Positions 1 to 8,487 of a stretch of 64,000 nt of DNA are shown one piece after another; position 1 is the first letter of the stretch, and the number at the start of each line of letters is the position of its first letter. A program made the position numbers and the translations under genes. The notes beneath the pieces were generated by a model, which worked only from the letters and a program-made list of their open reading frames with translations, had not been told where the DNA came from and did not search any database. The DNA comes from Clostridium sp. CAG:768 (lineage in GTDB: Bacteria; Cyanobacteriota; Vampirovibrionia; Gastranaerophilales; Gastranaerophilaceae): assembly GCA_000437435.1 (NCBI GenBank), contig FR899629.1:248028-312027 (forward strand), given 5' to 3'.

Positions 1-2
1 GA

Positions 3-1076
3 TTTATTGATATTACAGGAGCTCTTGCCTGCTGGACAGGTCTAATTAATTGGGGAACTAATCAAATCGAAGTCAAAAAAATTAAAGAAACTGAGAAATT
101 AAAAGCTAATAAGAACTTAGTATCAGAAGTAAAAAAAATCAGGCAAATAGCTTTTGATTACTACAAAGATTTTGAAATGGAAGATTTAAACGAATACCTC
201 GAGCTTACTTCTAAAAAGAATATTATTCTAAAGCCTTTGATTTATAGAAACAATTCTTTAGGATATATCGGAATGATTAGCGATGACGAGAACTTTAATA
301 AAAAAAATATCGAAATCGTAAATATATTACTCGAATATATATATTCAAGGCTTGAAATAATTTCCCTATATGAAGAAAGAAAAAGAAGCGGCAGAGAAAG
401 AATTGAATTTTTAGCAAGTATCGCACATGAATTCAAAACTCCGCTTAATTCAATTATGGGATTTTCTGATCTTTTAGCAGAAAAATTTCAAAAAACAGAT
501 AATGAAAAATACTTAAATAACATTTCTAAAAGCTCAGCATATCTTATGAGATTGATCCAAAACATTTTGGATTACACAAAAAATGAATACGGGACAATTG
601 ATTTGAAACCTGAAAAAATCAGAGCTAAAGAAATTATAGACGATATAATTTTAAGTTTCGATGAAATCAGGAAAGAAAAAAATATAACATTTAATTACAC
701 ATTATCAGATATTACAATAAAAGCAGACCTCATCAGATTTAAACAACTTGTATATAATCTGATATCTAATGCTATTAAATTCAGTAAAGAAAACAGCTCT
801 ATTTCAATAGTAACATTCCTAAACAATAAAAAAGAATTTACATTTGAAATTCAAGACAAAGGCGATGGAATTAGCAAAAGAGATCTTGCAAAAATATTTA
901 ATTTCTTCACTCAAGTAAACAGAAGTGAATTAAAACGCAAACAAGGCTCAGGAGTTGGACTTGCAATATGTAAAAAAATTGCCAGATCTCATGGCGGCGA
1001 TTTATATGTCAAATCAAAACTCCATCAAGGCAGCACTTTTTGGTTTACAATACCGCAAAAAAAATCCTCTCGATAA
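3..1076 (+). CDS. Sensor histidine kinase, 5'-truncated by the window edge
   Basis: The reading frame is open from the first bases, so only the C-terminal ~357 residues are visible. A GAF-like stretch precedes the kinase core. The core has the H box S-I-A-H-E-F-K-T-P-L-N with the phospho-acceptor His at nt 426-428, an N box (NLISNAIKF, near nt 760), a G1 box (DKGDGI, near nt 855) and a G2 box (GSGVGLAI, near nt 945). All are intact, so an active kinase that phosphorylates a response regulator is expected. No transmembrane segment is seen in the visible part, and no regulator gene adjoins it. The first in-frame ATG at 177 is internal to the domain and unlikely to be the start. Confidence 0.88.
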   Translation, partial: FIDITGALACWTGLINWGTNQIEVKKIKETEKLKANKNLVSEVKKIRQIAFDYYKDFEMEDLNEYLELTSKKNIILKPLIYRNNSLGYIGMISDDENFNKKNIEIVNILLEYIYSRLEIISLYEERKRSGRERIEFLASIAHEFKTPLNSIMGFSDLLAEKFQKTDNEKYLNNISKSSAYLMRLIQNILDYTKNEYGTIDLKPEKIRAKEIIDDIILSFDEIRKEKNITFNYTLSDITIKADLIRFKQLVYNLISNAIKFSKENSSISIVTFLNNKKEFTFEIQDKGDGISKRDLAKIFNFFTQVNRSELKRKQGSGVGLAICKKIARSHGGDLYVKSKLHQGSTFWFTIPQKKSSR

Positions 1077-1092
1077 TCTGAGAGGATTTTTT
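1063..1092 (+). terminator. Rho-independent terminator of the sensor kinase gene
   Basis: A perfect 9-bp stem AATCCTCTC/GAGAGGATT (1063-1071 with 1080-1088) is followed by a T run. The 5' arm overlaps the last codons and the stop codon at 1074-1076. Confidence 0.85.
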
Positions 1093-1110
1093 ATTATTAT
1101 TTTATTTGCT

Positions 1111-2496
1111 CTAATTATTTTGTTTTTTTCTTTCATCAATCATTAATACAGTACAAATTGCTATACATACTAATGCTGAGAATACCCAAAATACAATAGC
1201 ACCGTTCCAGCCAAACTTATCAACCATAAATCCTGTACCGGTTGATGATAAAACAGCACCTATGTAACCAAATGTTCCTGTAAATCCGGTAGCCGCTGAT
1301 GCAACTTTTTTAGAACTTGATTCTACTGCACATAAACCGCCAATCATCATTTGAGGTCCATATGTAAATGCACCTAAAAGTCCGATAAGAACAAAATCTA
1401 AAGTGCTAATTGTATTAAATTTCAATAATACCAAACAAACTACAACACCTAAAAGGTAAATAAGATTTACAGGAGCTCTTTGTCCTTTAAAAATCTTATC
1501 AGAAACTAAGCCTGCACAAATTGTACCAACAATACCAACTAATGGTAAAGAGCTTAATTTCATTGCAGCTAATTCTAAAGAGTTGCTTTTTGCTTCACTT
1601 AAATACTTAATCATCCAATCTTCTGCACCAAATCGGATAATATATACAAAAATATAAGCAATAGCTAAAAGCCAAATTGTTTTGTTATACAAAATATTTT
1701 CTTTAAATATTTCAACATAAGTTCTGTTATCTTCACCACAATCAACTTTTTGAACAACAGGTTCATTATTGTAAGATTCAATATCTGGCAAACCTAAAGA
1801 TTGTGGACGATCTCTTAATCTGTTATACAACCAAATTGCAACAAGAACTGCTAAAGTCCCTGGTACAAAAAAGGCCATCTTCCATCCGTAATGTGCTACC
1901 AAAAATCCTGATACAATTACGCTTAAGAAAGTACCGGTCTGGTGAGAACAAGACCACAATGACCACTTAGTACCTCTTTCAGAATTTGAATACCAATATG
2001 TCAAACTTTTTGCAACAGCCGGAAAACCTGCTGATTGGAACCAACCGCTTGCGCCCCAGAAAAATACAAATAACCATAACAAAATAGTATTTGTAGGTAA
2101 GCCAAAGAATGAAACATGTCCAGGAGTAATAAACACTGCTGATAATGCAAAACAAAGGTTTGCAATCGCAGTCATTATCAATGCTGTAGGTAAGAATTTT
2201 CTAACATCTGACCCGTCAGCCAATACTCCGTTTACAAATTTTCCAATACCATATGTCAAATACAAAGAACTTCCTAAAAGTCCTAATTCCGTATTTGAAT
2301 ACCCGTACTCTGCACTTAAACCTGGCAAAGCAACCGCGATATTTTTCTTACATAAATAAAAAACTGTATACCCAATGAAACAAGCATAAAAAATTCTTAA
2401 TCTCCAATGAGCATACATACTTTTAACTTTTTCACCATCCTGAATTGTCTCTTTTACAGGCGGTTCTTTAAAAAATTGAGCTAATTTCGCTAACAT
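1111..2496 (-). CDS. MFS permease of the organophosphate:phosphate antiporter family (GlpT/UhpT/UhpC-like)
   Basis: 461 residues with about 12 hydrophobic segments. The first membrane segment, ending F-Y-L-C-K-K-N-I-A-V-A-L-P, matches the GlpT/UhpT/UhpC family signature, as does the TM7 region F-V-Y-I-I-R-F-G-A-E-D-W. By motif alignment the second substrate-binding Arg of GlpT is kept (R288), the TM5 His region is kept (W-S-C-S-H, H185), but the first binding Arg is Lys here (K50). Family members exchange sugar phosphates or glycerol-3-phosphate for phosphate across the inner membrane, or sense them (UhpC). The substrate cannot be named. The gene follows the exonuclease gene with a 3-bp gap and is probably co-transcribed with it. 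Confidence 0.85.
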   Translation of the reverse strand: MLAKLAQFFKEPPVKETIQDGEKVKSMYAHWRLRIFYACFIGYTVFYLCKKNIAVALPGLSAEYGYSNTELGLLGSSLYLTYGIGKFVNGVLADGSDVRKFLPTALIMTAIANLCFALSAVFITPGHVSFFGLPTNTILLWLFVFFWGASGWFQSAGFPAVAKSLTYWYSNSERGTKWSLWSCSHQTGTFLSVIVSGFLVAHYGWKMAFFVPGTLAVLVAIWLYNRLRDRPQSLGLPDIESYNNEPVVQKVDCGEDNRTYVEIFKENILYNKTIWLLAIAYIFVYIIRFGAEDWMIKYLSEAKSNSLELAAMKLSSLPLVGIVGTICAGLVSDKIFKGQRAPVNLIYLLGVVVCLVLLKFNTISTLDFVLIGLLGAFTYGPQMMIGGLCAVESSSKKVASAATGFTGTFGYIGAVLSSTGTGFMVDKFGWNGAIVFWVFSALVCIAICTVLMIDERKKQNN

Positions 2497-2499
2497 AAT

Positions 2500-3417
2500 C
2501 TATTTTCCTGCCTTTATAATTTGAATGTTTCTAGTTTCCGTAATTTCTTGACGAGCATCTTTGATAATTTCTTTTTTTTCTTCATCTAATCTGCCACCGC
2601 CAACTAATCTGTCAATAAATCCTGTATTCAATTTAACTGCTTTTTCAAAAGCTCCAACTTCTTCCAACACATCTTTTATCTGATGTAAATCATATCCAAA
2701 TGACTGTTTTGAGTTATAAATAAGAGTTTCACCTGTCTGAGAAATAATAGGTTCACCACCTTGTTCAAAATATAATTTGAATACAGATTTTAAATCCTGC
2801 AATTCTGATTGTAAAGTCGTGATTGTCTGCTGAATTCTCAAAAATCTTTCAAATAAATATTCAACATTATCTAACTGTTTTACTTCCCAATCATATTTTT
2901 GCAAATATAATTTTTTAAGTTTAGGATAAGCTAATGCAAGTCCCATAGTATCTGCCATGGCTCTGTGATGATTATTTAACTCAACTTTAAATTTGTTAGT
3001 TAAAGCCTCAAGTCCATGAGATGGTAAATCAGGGTATACTTCCTTAAACATTTGCTGAGAATCGATTCTTGCATTTTTCAATTCATCTCCTGTTGTTCTA
3101 AGACTTGCTTCATTCAAAAAAGAATAATCAAAAATACAGTTATGAGCAACAATCGGATAATCTCCAATAAATTCTAATATTTTCGGCATTGCTTCAGCTT
3201 CAGTCGGAGCATCTGCAACCATTTCTGGAGTAATTCCATGGATTGCCATACTTGATTTTCTAATATGTTGCTCAGGATTAATTAAAGTCTGGAATTCATC
3301 TTTTATCTTCCCGTTTTCAAGCCTCACAGCTGCAAACTCAACCATTTTTTCTTTTGTATAATCCAAACCGGTAGTTTCGGTATCGAGAACAATTTCAATT
3401 ATCTTTTTTCTAGCCAT
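2500..3417 (-). CDS. DnaQ-like 3'-5' exonuclease (DEDDh family)
   Basis: The first ~165 residues form an RNase T/DnaQ-type exonuclease with all five catalytic positions: D12 and E14 (LDTETTG), D97 (HNCIFDYSFL), H151 and D156 (HRAMADTMG). Such domains proofread as the DNA polymerase III epsilon subunit or act alone in repair. The remaining ~140 residues are predicted largely helical and are not part of the usual fold; the length (305) exceeds a typical epsilon subunit (~240). An AGGATAAGAAT Shine-Dalgarno region precedes the ATG at 3417. It is the first gene of a two-gene unit with the permease. Whether it is the replicative proofreader is not decidable from sequence alone. Confidence 0.85.
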   Translation of the reverse strand: MARKKIIEIVLDTETTGLDYTKEKMVEFAAVRLENGKIKDEFQTLINPEQHIRKSSMAIHGITPEMVADAPTEAEAMPKILEFIGDYPIVAHNCIFDYSFLNEASLRTTGDELKNARIDSQQMFKEVYPDLPSHGLEALTNKFKVELNNHHRAMADTMGLALAYPKLKKLYLQKYDWEVKQLDNVEYLFERFLRIQQTITTLQSELQDLKSVFKLYFEQGGEPIISQTGETLIYNSKQSFGYDLHQIKDVLEEVGAFEKAVKLNTGFIDRLVGGGRLDEEKKEIIKDARQEITETRNIQIIKAGK

Positions 3418-3513
3418 ATTCTTATCCTATAGAGTTCTTATTAAGATAATAGCACAAAAAAAATTTCTGTGTTAGAATAAGTCCGTTAAATAAAAAAGGT
3501 AAGGAGATATGTA

Positions 3514-3837
3514 ATGTCAAATGCAGTTGATATTAATGATGCAAGCTTTGAACAAGAAGTATTAAAATCAGAACAACCTGTAGTTGTTGATTTTTGGGCT
3601 CCTTGGTGTGGACCTTGCAGAAAATTAGGTCCAATCTTAGATGAAGTTGCTCAAGAATTTTCAGGCAAAGTAAAATTTGTAAAAGTTAATACTGACGAAA
3701 ACTTAAAAACGGCTCAAGATTATTCAATCAGCGGACTTCCAAGTATTTTAGTTTTCAAAAACGGCAAAGCACTTGAAAGACTTGTAGGATTAATGCCTAA
3801 ATCAACAATAATTTCAAATATTGAAAAACATTTATAA
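3514..3837 (+). CDS. trxA: Thioredoxin
   Basis: 107 residues, the standard thioredoxin length, with the redox site W-C-G-P-C (C32, C35) and the cis-proline loop G-L-P-S (P76). It reduces protein disulfides in the cytoplasm, normally recharged by thioredoxin reductase, which is not in this window. An AAGGAGATATGTA Shine-Dalgarno region precedes the ATG. It is a single-gene unit closed by its own terminator. Confidence 0.97.
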   Translation: MSNAVDINDASFEQEVLKSEQPVVVDFWAPWCGPCRKLGPILDEVAQEFSGKVKFVKVNTDENLKTAQDYSISGLPSILVFKNGKALERLVGLMPKSTIISNIEKHL

Positions 3838-3872
3838 TTTATAATAATTTATAACAATTTGTAACACTTTGT

Positions 3873-3906
3873 AAACCGTATGGAATCGTTATTTCATACG
3901 GTTTTT
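3873..3906 (+). terminator. Rho-independent terminator after trxA
   Basis: A 10-bp stem AAACCGTATG/CATACGGTTT (3873-3882 with 3895-3904) is followed by a short T run, 35 bp after the trxA stop. Confidence 0.85.
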
Positions 3907-3992
3907 GAGTATTTTGAGCAATTTAAAACCGTTACAAATTAAAGTTTTCCTTATCTAATACCGACAATAAGATAAAGGAAAAAAGGATTACT

Positions 3993-6900
3993 ATGCAAGT
4001 AAACAGTGTACCAAATAAATATGAAATATACCAAGACTACTACTTGGTAACTAATGGGAAAGAAATTAGTTACACTGAAGCATTACGTCTTTTTTCTCAA
4101 ATGAACAACGATGAAAGAAATGATTTTGAACAATATTACAAAGATGAAACAGGTTATGAAATTATAGATGCAAACGGATATTATTTCGGAGAAAATGCTC
4201 AATACACAGAATCTGGAACAAAAAAAGTAAAAAAACATTGGAAAATACAAACTGGAGACGGATCTTTCGGAGGAAGAGCAACAGAAGCTACTGAAAAAGA
4301 CGTTAAAATTTATACCACAAATTCAAAAAAAGCATACATTGATATGAAATACACTATTGAAGGCTATGCGAAGGAAAAAGGAATTATCCTTGATCCAGTA
4401 TGGTCACAATACTCTGCAGAAGAAATCATGAGAATGAAAAATAATGGTGTAAATATTCCTAAAGAAATTGTAAATATTGCAAGCACTATTTTAGAAACAA
4501 CTGCAACAAACTATGAGTCTAATGGAGAAGAAGCAGAAGAAGCTGAAGATTCAACTGAAACTACAGAAAAAGAACCATTTTTAGAATTAATTCCTAAAGC
4601 AGAAAAGAAAATAGAAAAATGCAATGAAAACAATGACAAAATTAATGCAGAAATCGAGTCTATTTTACCGGAAAAACAAAAACAAGAACGTAATTTAGCT
4701 GAAAAAATGAAAGACCAAAGAAATTCTTTGGAAGAATATGAAAAACAAATCAGAGAATGGAGAACATTACAAGATAAAGTAAATAACGGAGAAGCATTAT
4801 CAGATACAGAAGCTAAACGCTATGCTGAAATTACCGGAATGCTAGAAGATAGAAAATCTGACTCTGAAGATTTTCAAATAGACAAAAATGAAATAGCTAA
4901 ATCTTTAAATCAAATAAATATCTTAGCCCTAATAGGAGATAAACTTGCAGAAGAAACTATTGAAATAGGTGATACACTAGCAGATTACACATCTAAAACA
5001 AATTACAAAACAACTAAAAAAACTGCAACACAAGAAGTAGGACTTCTAAGATCTATTATTGCTATGGCAAATGGCAAAACATTAGCTAAAGAAGCTACTA
5101 AAATTGGAAATGACACTAAAGATTACAGCGATGAAACAACAAATTCAGTAAATGATATCGCTTCTCTTCTTGGTGTTGAAAATAGCATCACAACAACAGC
5201 TCCAACAGAAGAACTACAAAATTCTCCTGAGATTAAAACTACAGAAGAAACTGTTGATAAAACAAAAACAAATGCAGAAGCTCAAGAAAATATTTCTGCA
5301 ACAAACGAAGAACAAGATCAAACAAAAGCAACAGAACAAACAAATGATACTCAACAAGAAGATTTCATCATTACTGATGATAATGTTAATGCATTAATTG
5401 AAGAAGCTGATTCAATTAACTCTGACTTAGCTCAACAATTAATCTCTGCGTTAAACGCTTCTAAATCAGCAAAAAGCGATAAATCTTTTGCATTAATCGC
5501 TAATAAAACAATATCAAAAATTGTAAAAGAATACCAAGAAGAAGAAGCAAGAAGACAAGATGCTATAAAAACAAAAGAACAAGAAAATGAAAAAGCAAAA
5601 AAAGAACTTGAAAGTTTAACAGGTAAATCTTCTGAAGAAATTGATGAAGAACTTAACAGCAGAAATTCTAATAATAATTCTGAAGAAAATCTAGATGAAT
5701 CTACTCAAAATAAAATAAGAACTCATAAACAAACAATTTCTGACAATAATAAAGAAATTGCTACAATTCAAGCTGAATCAACTAAAGCTGTCAATGAATT
5801 CAAAAATGACACAAGAAAAGAACAAACTCAATTAAACAAATCAATTCCAGAAGAAACTCAAGCTCTTGAAAATAACAGCAAATATCTTCAAGAAAATATC
5901 CCTCAATATAAAGAACGCCTAAACTTTACAGCAAATAGCGGTATTAATCTAGGTAAAATGGGGAAATATCGTGTTACTGTTGGTGTTCAACAGTTAATGA
6001 GCTTCCAAATTAAAAAAGGCCTTAATAACATAAATAAAGGTTCTCAAAGCATGACAATAGGAAGTAATGCAGAAAAAACTGCAACAAAACCAACTGCAAA
6101 ACTTTCAGAAAAAGCAACAACAGCAGCTGTTGCGGAAACAAATGATGCTTTAACTTCATTAAATTCTATTAATTCAAAAATCGTATCAGTAACAGGAGAA
6201 GATACTGCAACACCTGCTACAACTCCACAAAGCACTAATACTAATGAAAATCAAGAACAAGATAATACAAATAATACACAAACAGGTGCTGCCGCAAACA
6301 TTGACAATACTAACAATGCAAATAATCAAACAACAAATAACAACACAACAACACAAACAGCTCCTGCTCAAAATCAAACAATAAATGCAAATGAAGATAT
6401 AAAAAAAGAACCAGCAAATACATCTGCAAAAGAAATTAATAAGTCTATAGGTAACAGTAATTCAACTGTTTCAGAAGAAAACCCGACAAACGAACTTAAT
6501 ACAGCATCTTCTACACCATCTACAACTTCTTCATCAGAAAAAAATGATGATGAAATGAGTACAGATGATGCACAAGATAATGTTGATGACGTAAAAAGCA
6601 GCGCAAAAGATGATGGCAAAGAATCTGAACAAATAAAAAAAGACACAGACAAAACAACCAAAGAATTAGAAAAAGAAACAAAACAGCTTACAAAATTGAT
6701 GAAAAAAGATGAAAAAGACATCATCAAAATGACAAAAGAATCAACTGAAGCTGCAAAAAAACAAGAAGAAGCATTAACAGAATATGAAACATTAGTTGCA
6801 GAAAATGAACAATTAATCGCAGAAGATGAAAATAATCAACAAACTCAAGCTCCTGCACAAATTGCTCCTCAACAAAATGCAAATGAAGAAGGTCAAACAA

Positions 6901-8453
6901 CCCTTCTTGGTAATGTTGCAATGTCAATTGGCGGAGAACAACAAAGTTCAAATGCTGATAAAATCGCAGCTAACGATCAAAGAATAAATGAATTAGGTGT
7001 TACATTTAACACTAATGGAAGAGTTATTGAAAGAAACAGAACAAAAATTACAAGAATACAAAAAACTACCAAAACAAGACAGAAAAAATTTAACAAAAAA
7101 ACAGATCTTATTGAACAAAAAAATAAGGAAAACCAACAAAAAGAATTAGAAAAACAAAAAAAACTACAAAAACAACTCGGCGCAGTAGGCATTGCTGAAA
7201 ATGTATTCCAAATAACATTATCTACAGGGCAAATAATGTGTATGGTTGTATTACCACCTTGGATTCCTGCTGCAGGAGCTGTTATGGTAACTATAGGTCA
7301 ATATGGTGTTTTATCTTGCGGTTTGACTAAAGGTGTTATAAATATTGCAAACGGCAATTTAACAGCAGGCTTAATGGCAATTGGGCAATCGGCAATAAGC
7401 CTTGCTACATCAATGACAGGTACAGGCGCAGCTGCAGGCGGAGTATTAGGTGCTGTAAGTGCAGGACTTAGCGTTGTATCTTCATCTGCGGAATTAGTAA
7501 ATAATGTAAGAGCTGTACAAGGCAAAGAAGCAAATGGAGTATTCAGCAAGATTTCAACAATTGCAGGTGTTGCATCTTCAATTACAAGTTCAGCTGCAAC
7601 ATTAAGCAATCTTGGAGAATCAACTGCATCTACATTTGGTAAATCAATGCAAATTGCAGGTGTTGCAGGAAGTGCATTATCTTCTGCAAGCCAATTAATG
7701 ACAGAATTTGGTGGTGAAAGTCAAGCCGCAAACATATTAGGAATGATAGGAGGAGCAGTAAGCACAGTAGCATCATTAGGAATGTTAGCTGATAAAAAAT
7801 TCAATAATGCATCAGAACAAAATAAAGAAAATAAAGAAAAAACAAATGCTACTGAAAACAAATCAGAACAAACTAATGAAGAACAACAAACAGAAGCAAA
7901 AAAAGCTGAAGCTCAAGCAAAAACAGAAGAAAAACAAATTGAAGCAGAAGTAAAAAAAGCAGAGCAAGAACAAAAAACAGAAACAACTGATAATACAAAT
8001 AATGAAAATAAAATGACAAAAGAAGAAAAGAAACTTGCAAAAGAACAACAAAAACGTAAAGAAAATAATATTAAAAATGAAGGAGCTTCTGAAGAATACG
8101 CAGACATAGATACTGATCAACTACAAAATGAAATATTTGCAGCAACAGATGCAGGTGATACAGAAAGAGCTCGAGCTCTAGCATTAGAAAGCACAAGAAG
8201 AAACTATTATAAAGCAGAAATTGCCCCTAAACTAAAAGCTGAAAACAGACAAAACACTCTTTCTAATGTTATTAACGCTGTATCAGGAGTAACAAACGTT
8301 GCAGGGTCTCTACTTTCATCTAACTCTGAAGATCAACAACAACCAAAAAAGAAAAATGCCCCAGCAGGAAAACTTACTGAAAGAACAAAAGAAATTATGA
8401 GAAAAAATAAAAAACGTATAGCTGCACTTGCATCAAAAGGCTATAATATTTAA
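3993..8453 (+). CDS. Giant coiled-coil protein with a long central-C hydrophobic segment; function unknown
   Basis: 1486 residues, the largest gene here. I do not recognise a family. Residues ~1-170 look globular and start M-Q-V-N-S, as does the orphan at 46442-46786. Residues ~190-1060 are Glu/Lys/Gln/Asn/Thr-rich, heptad-prone and low in complexity, with an Asn/Thr-rich linker near 750-830. Residues ~1062-1265 are hydrophobic and rich in Ala, Gly and Ser. Residues ~1266-1400 are again charged coiled coil and the tail is basic. There is no N-terminal signal peptide. A GGAAAAAAGG Shine-Dalgarno lies upstream and a strong terminator downstream, so it is transcribed alone. Codon use is continuous through the whole frame, so the many antisense frames inside it are shadows. 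Confidence 0.9.
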   Translation: MQVNSVPNKYEIYQDYYLVTNGKEISYTEALRLFSQMNNDERNDFEQYYKDETGYEIIDANGYYFGENAQYTESGTKKVKKHWKIQTGDGSFGGRATEATEKDVKIYTTNSKKAYIDMKYTIEGYAKEKGIILDPVWSQYSAEEIMRMKNNGVNIPKEIVNIASTILETTATNYESNGEEAEEAEDSTETTEKEPFLELIPKAEKKIEKCNENNDKINAEIESILPEKQKQERNLAEKMKDQRNSLEEYEKQIREWRTLQDKVNNGEALSDTEAKRYAEITGMLEDRKSDSEDFQIDKNEIAKSLNQINILALIGDKLAEETIEIGDTLADYTSKTNYKTTKKTATQEVGLLRSIIAMANGKTLAKEATKIGNDTKDYSDETTNSVNDIASLLGVENSITTTAPTEELQNSPEIKTTEETVDKTKTNAEAQENISATNEEQDQTKATEQTNDTQQEDFIITDDNVNALIEEADSINSDLAQQLISALNASKSAKSDKSFALIANKTISKIVKEYQEEEARRQDAIKTKEQENEKAKKELESLTGKSSEEIDEELNSRNSNNNSEENLDESTQNKIRTHKQTISDNNKEIATIQAESTKAVNEFKNDTRKEQTQLNKSIPEETQALENNSKYLQENIPQYKERLNFTANSGINLGKMGKYRVTVGVQQLMSFQIKKGLNNINKGSQSMTIGSNAEKTATKPTAKLSEKATTAAVAETNDALTSLNSINSKIVSVTGEDTATPATTPQSTNTNENQEQDNTNNTQTGAAANIDNTNNANNQTTNNNTTTQTAPAQNQTINANEDIKKEPANTSAKEINKSIGNSNSTVSEENPTNELNTASSTPSTTSSSEKNDDEMSTDDAQDNVDDVKSSAKDDGKESEQIKKDTDKTTKELEKETKQLTKLMKKDEKDIIKMTKESTEAAKKQEEALTEYETLVAENEQLIAEDENNQQTQAPAQIAPQQNANEEGQTTLLGNVAMSIGGEQQSSNADKIAANDQRINELGVTFNTNGRVIERNRTKITRIQKTTKTRQKKFNKKTDLIEQKNKENQQKELEKQKKLQKQLGAVGIAENVFQITLSTGQIMCMVVLPPWIPAAGAVMVTIGQYGVLSCGLTKGVINIANGNLTAGLMAIGQSAISLATSMTGTGAAAGGVLGAVSAGLSVVSSSAELVNNVRAVQGKEANGVFSKISTIAGVASSITSSAATLSNLGESTASTFGKSMQIAGVAGSALSSASQLMTEFGGESQAANILGMIGGAVSTVASLGMLADKKFNNASEQNKENKEKTNATENKSEQTNEEQQTEAKKAEAQAKTEEKQIEAEVKKAEQEQKTETTDNTNNENKMTKEEKKLAKEQQKRKENNIKNEGASEEYADIDTDQLQNEIFAATDAGDTERARALALESTRRNYYKAEIAPKLKAENRQNTLSNVINAVSGVTNVAGSLLSSNSEDQQQPKKKNAPAGKLTERTKEIMRKNKKRIAALASKGYNI

Positions 8454-8480
8454 AAAGCGGATTTAATAATCCGCTTTTTT
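8452..8480. terminator. Bidirectional terminator between the giant orphan and the GH13 gene
   Basis: An 11-bp stem AAAAGCGGATT/AATCCGCTTTT with a 4-nt loop, A-rich on one side and T-rich on the other, lies between convergent genes and can serve both strands. Confidence 0.9.
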
Positions 8481-8487
8481 ATTTTTA

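Noticed and set aside
4900..8120. Many open frames inside the giant orphan on the minus strand and in a second + frame (e.g. 6374-6727, 7863-8120, 5152-5397).
   Set aside because: They are shadows of A-rich low-complexity coding sequence. They have no ribosome sites and translate to Phe/Ser/Leu/Cys-rich nonsense.
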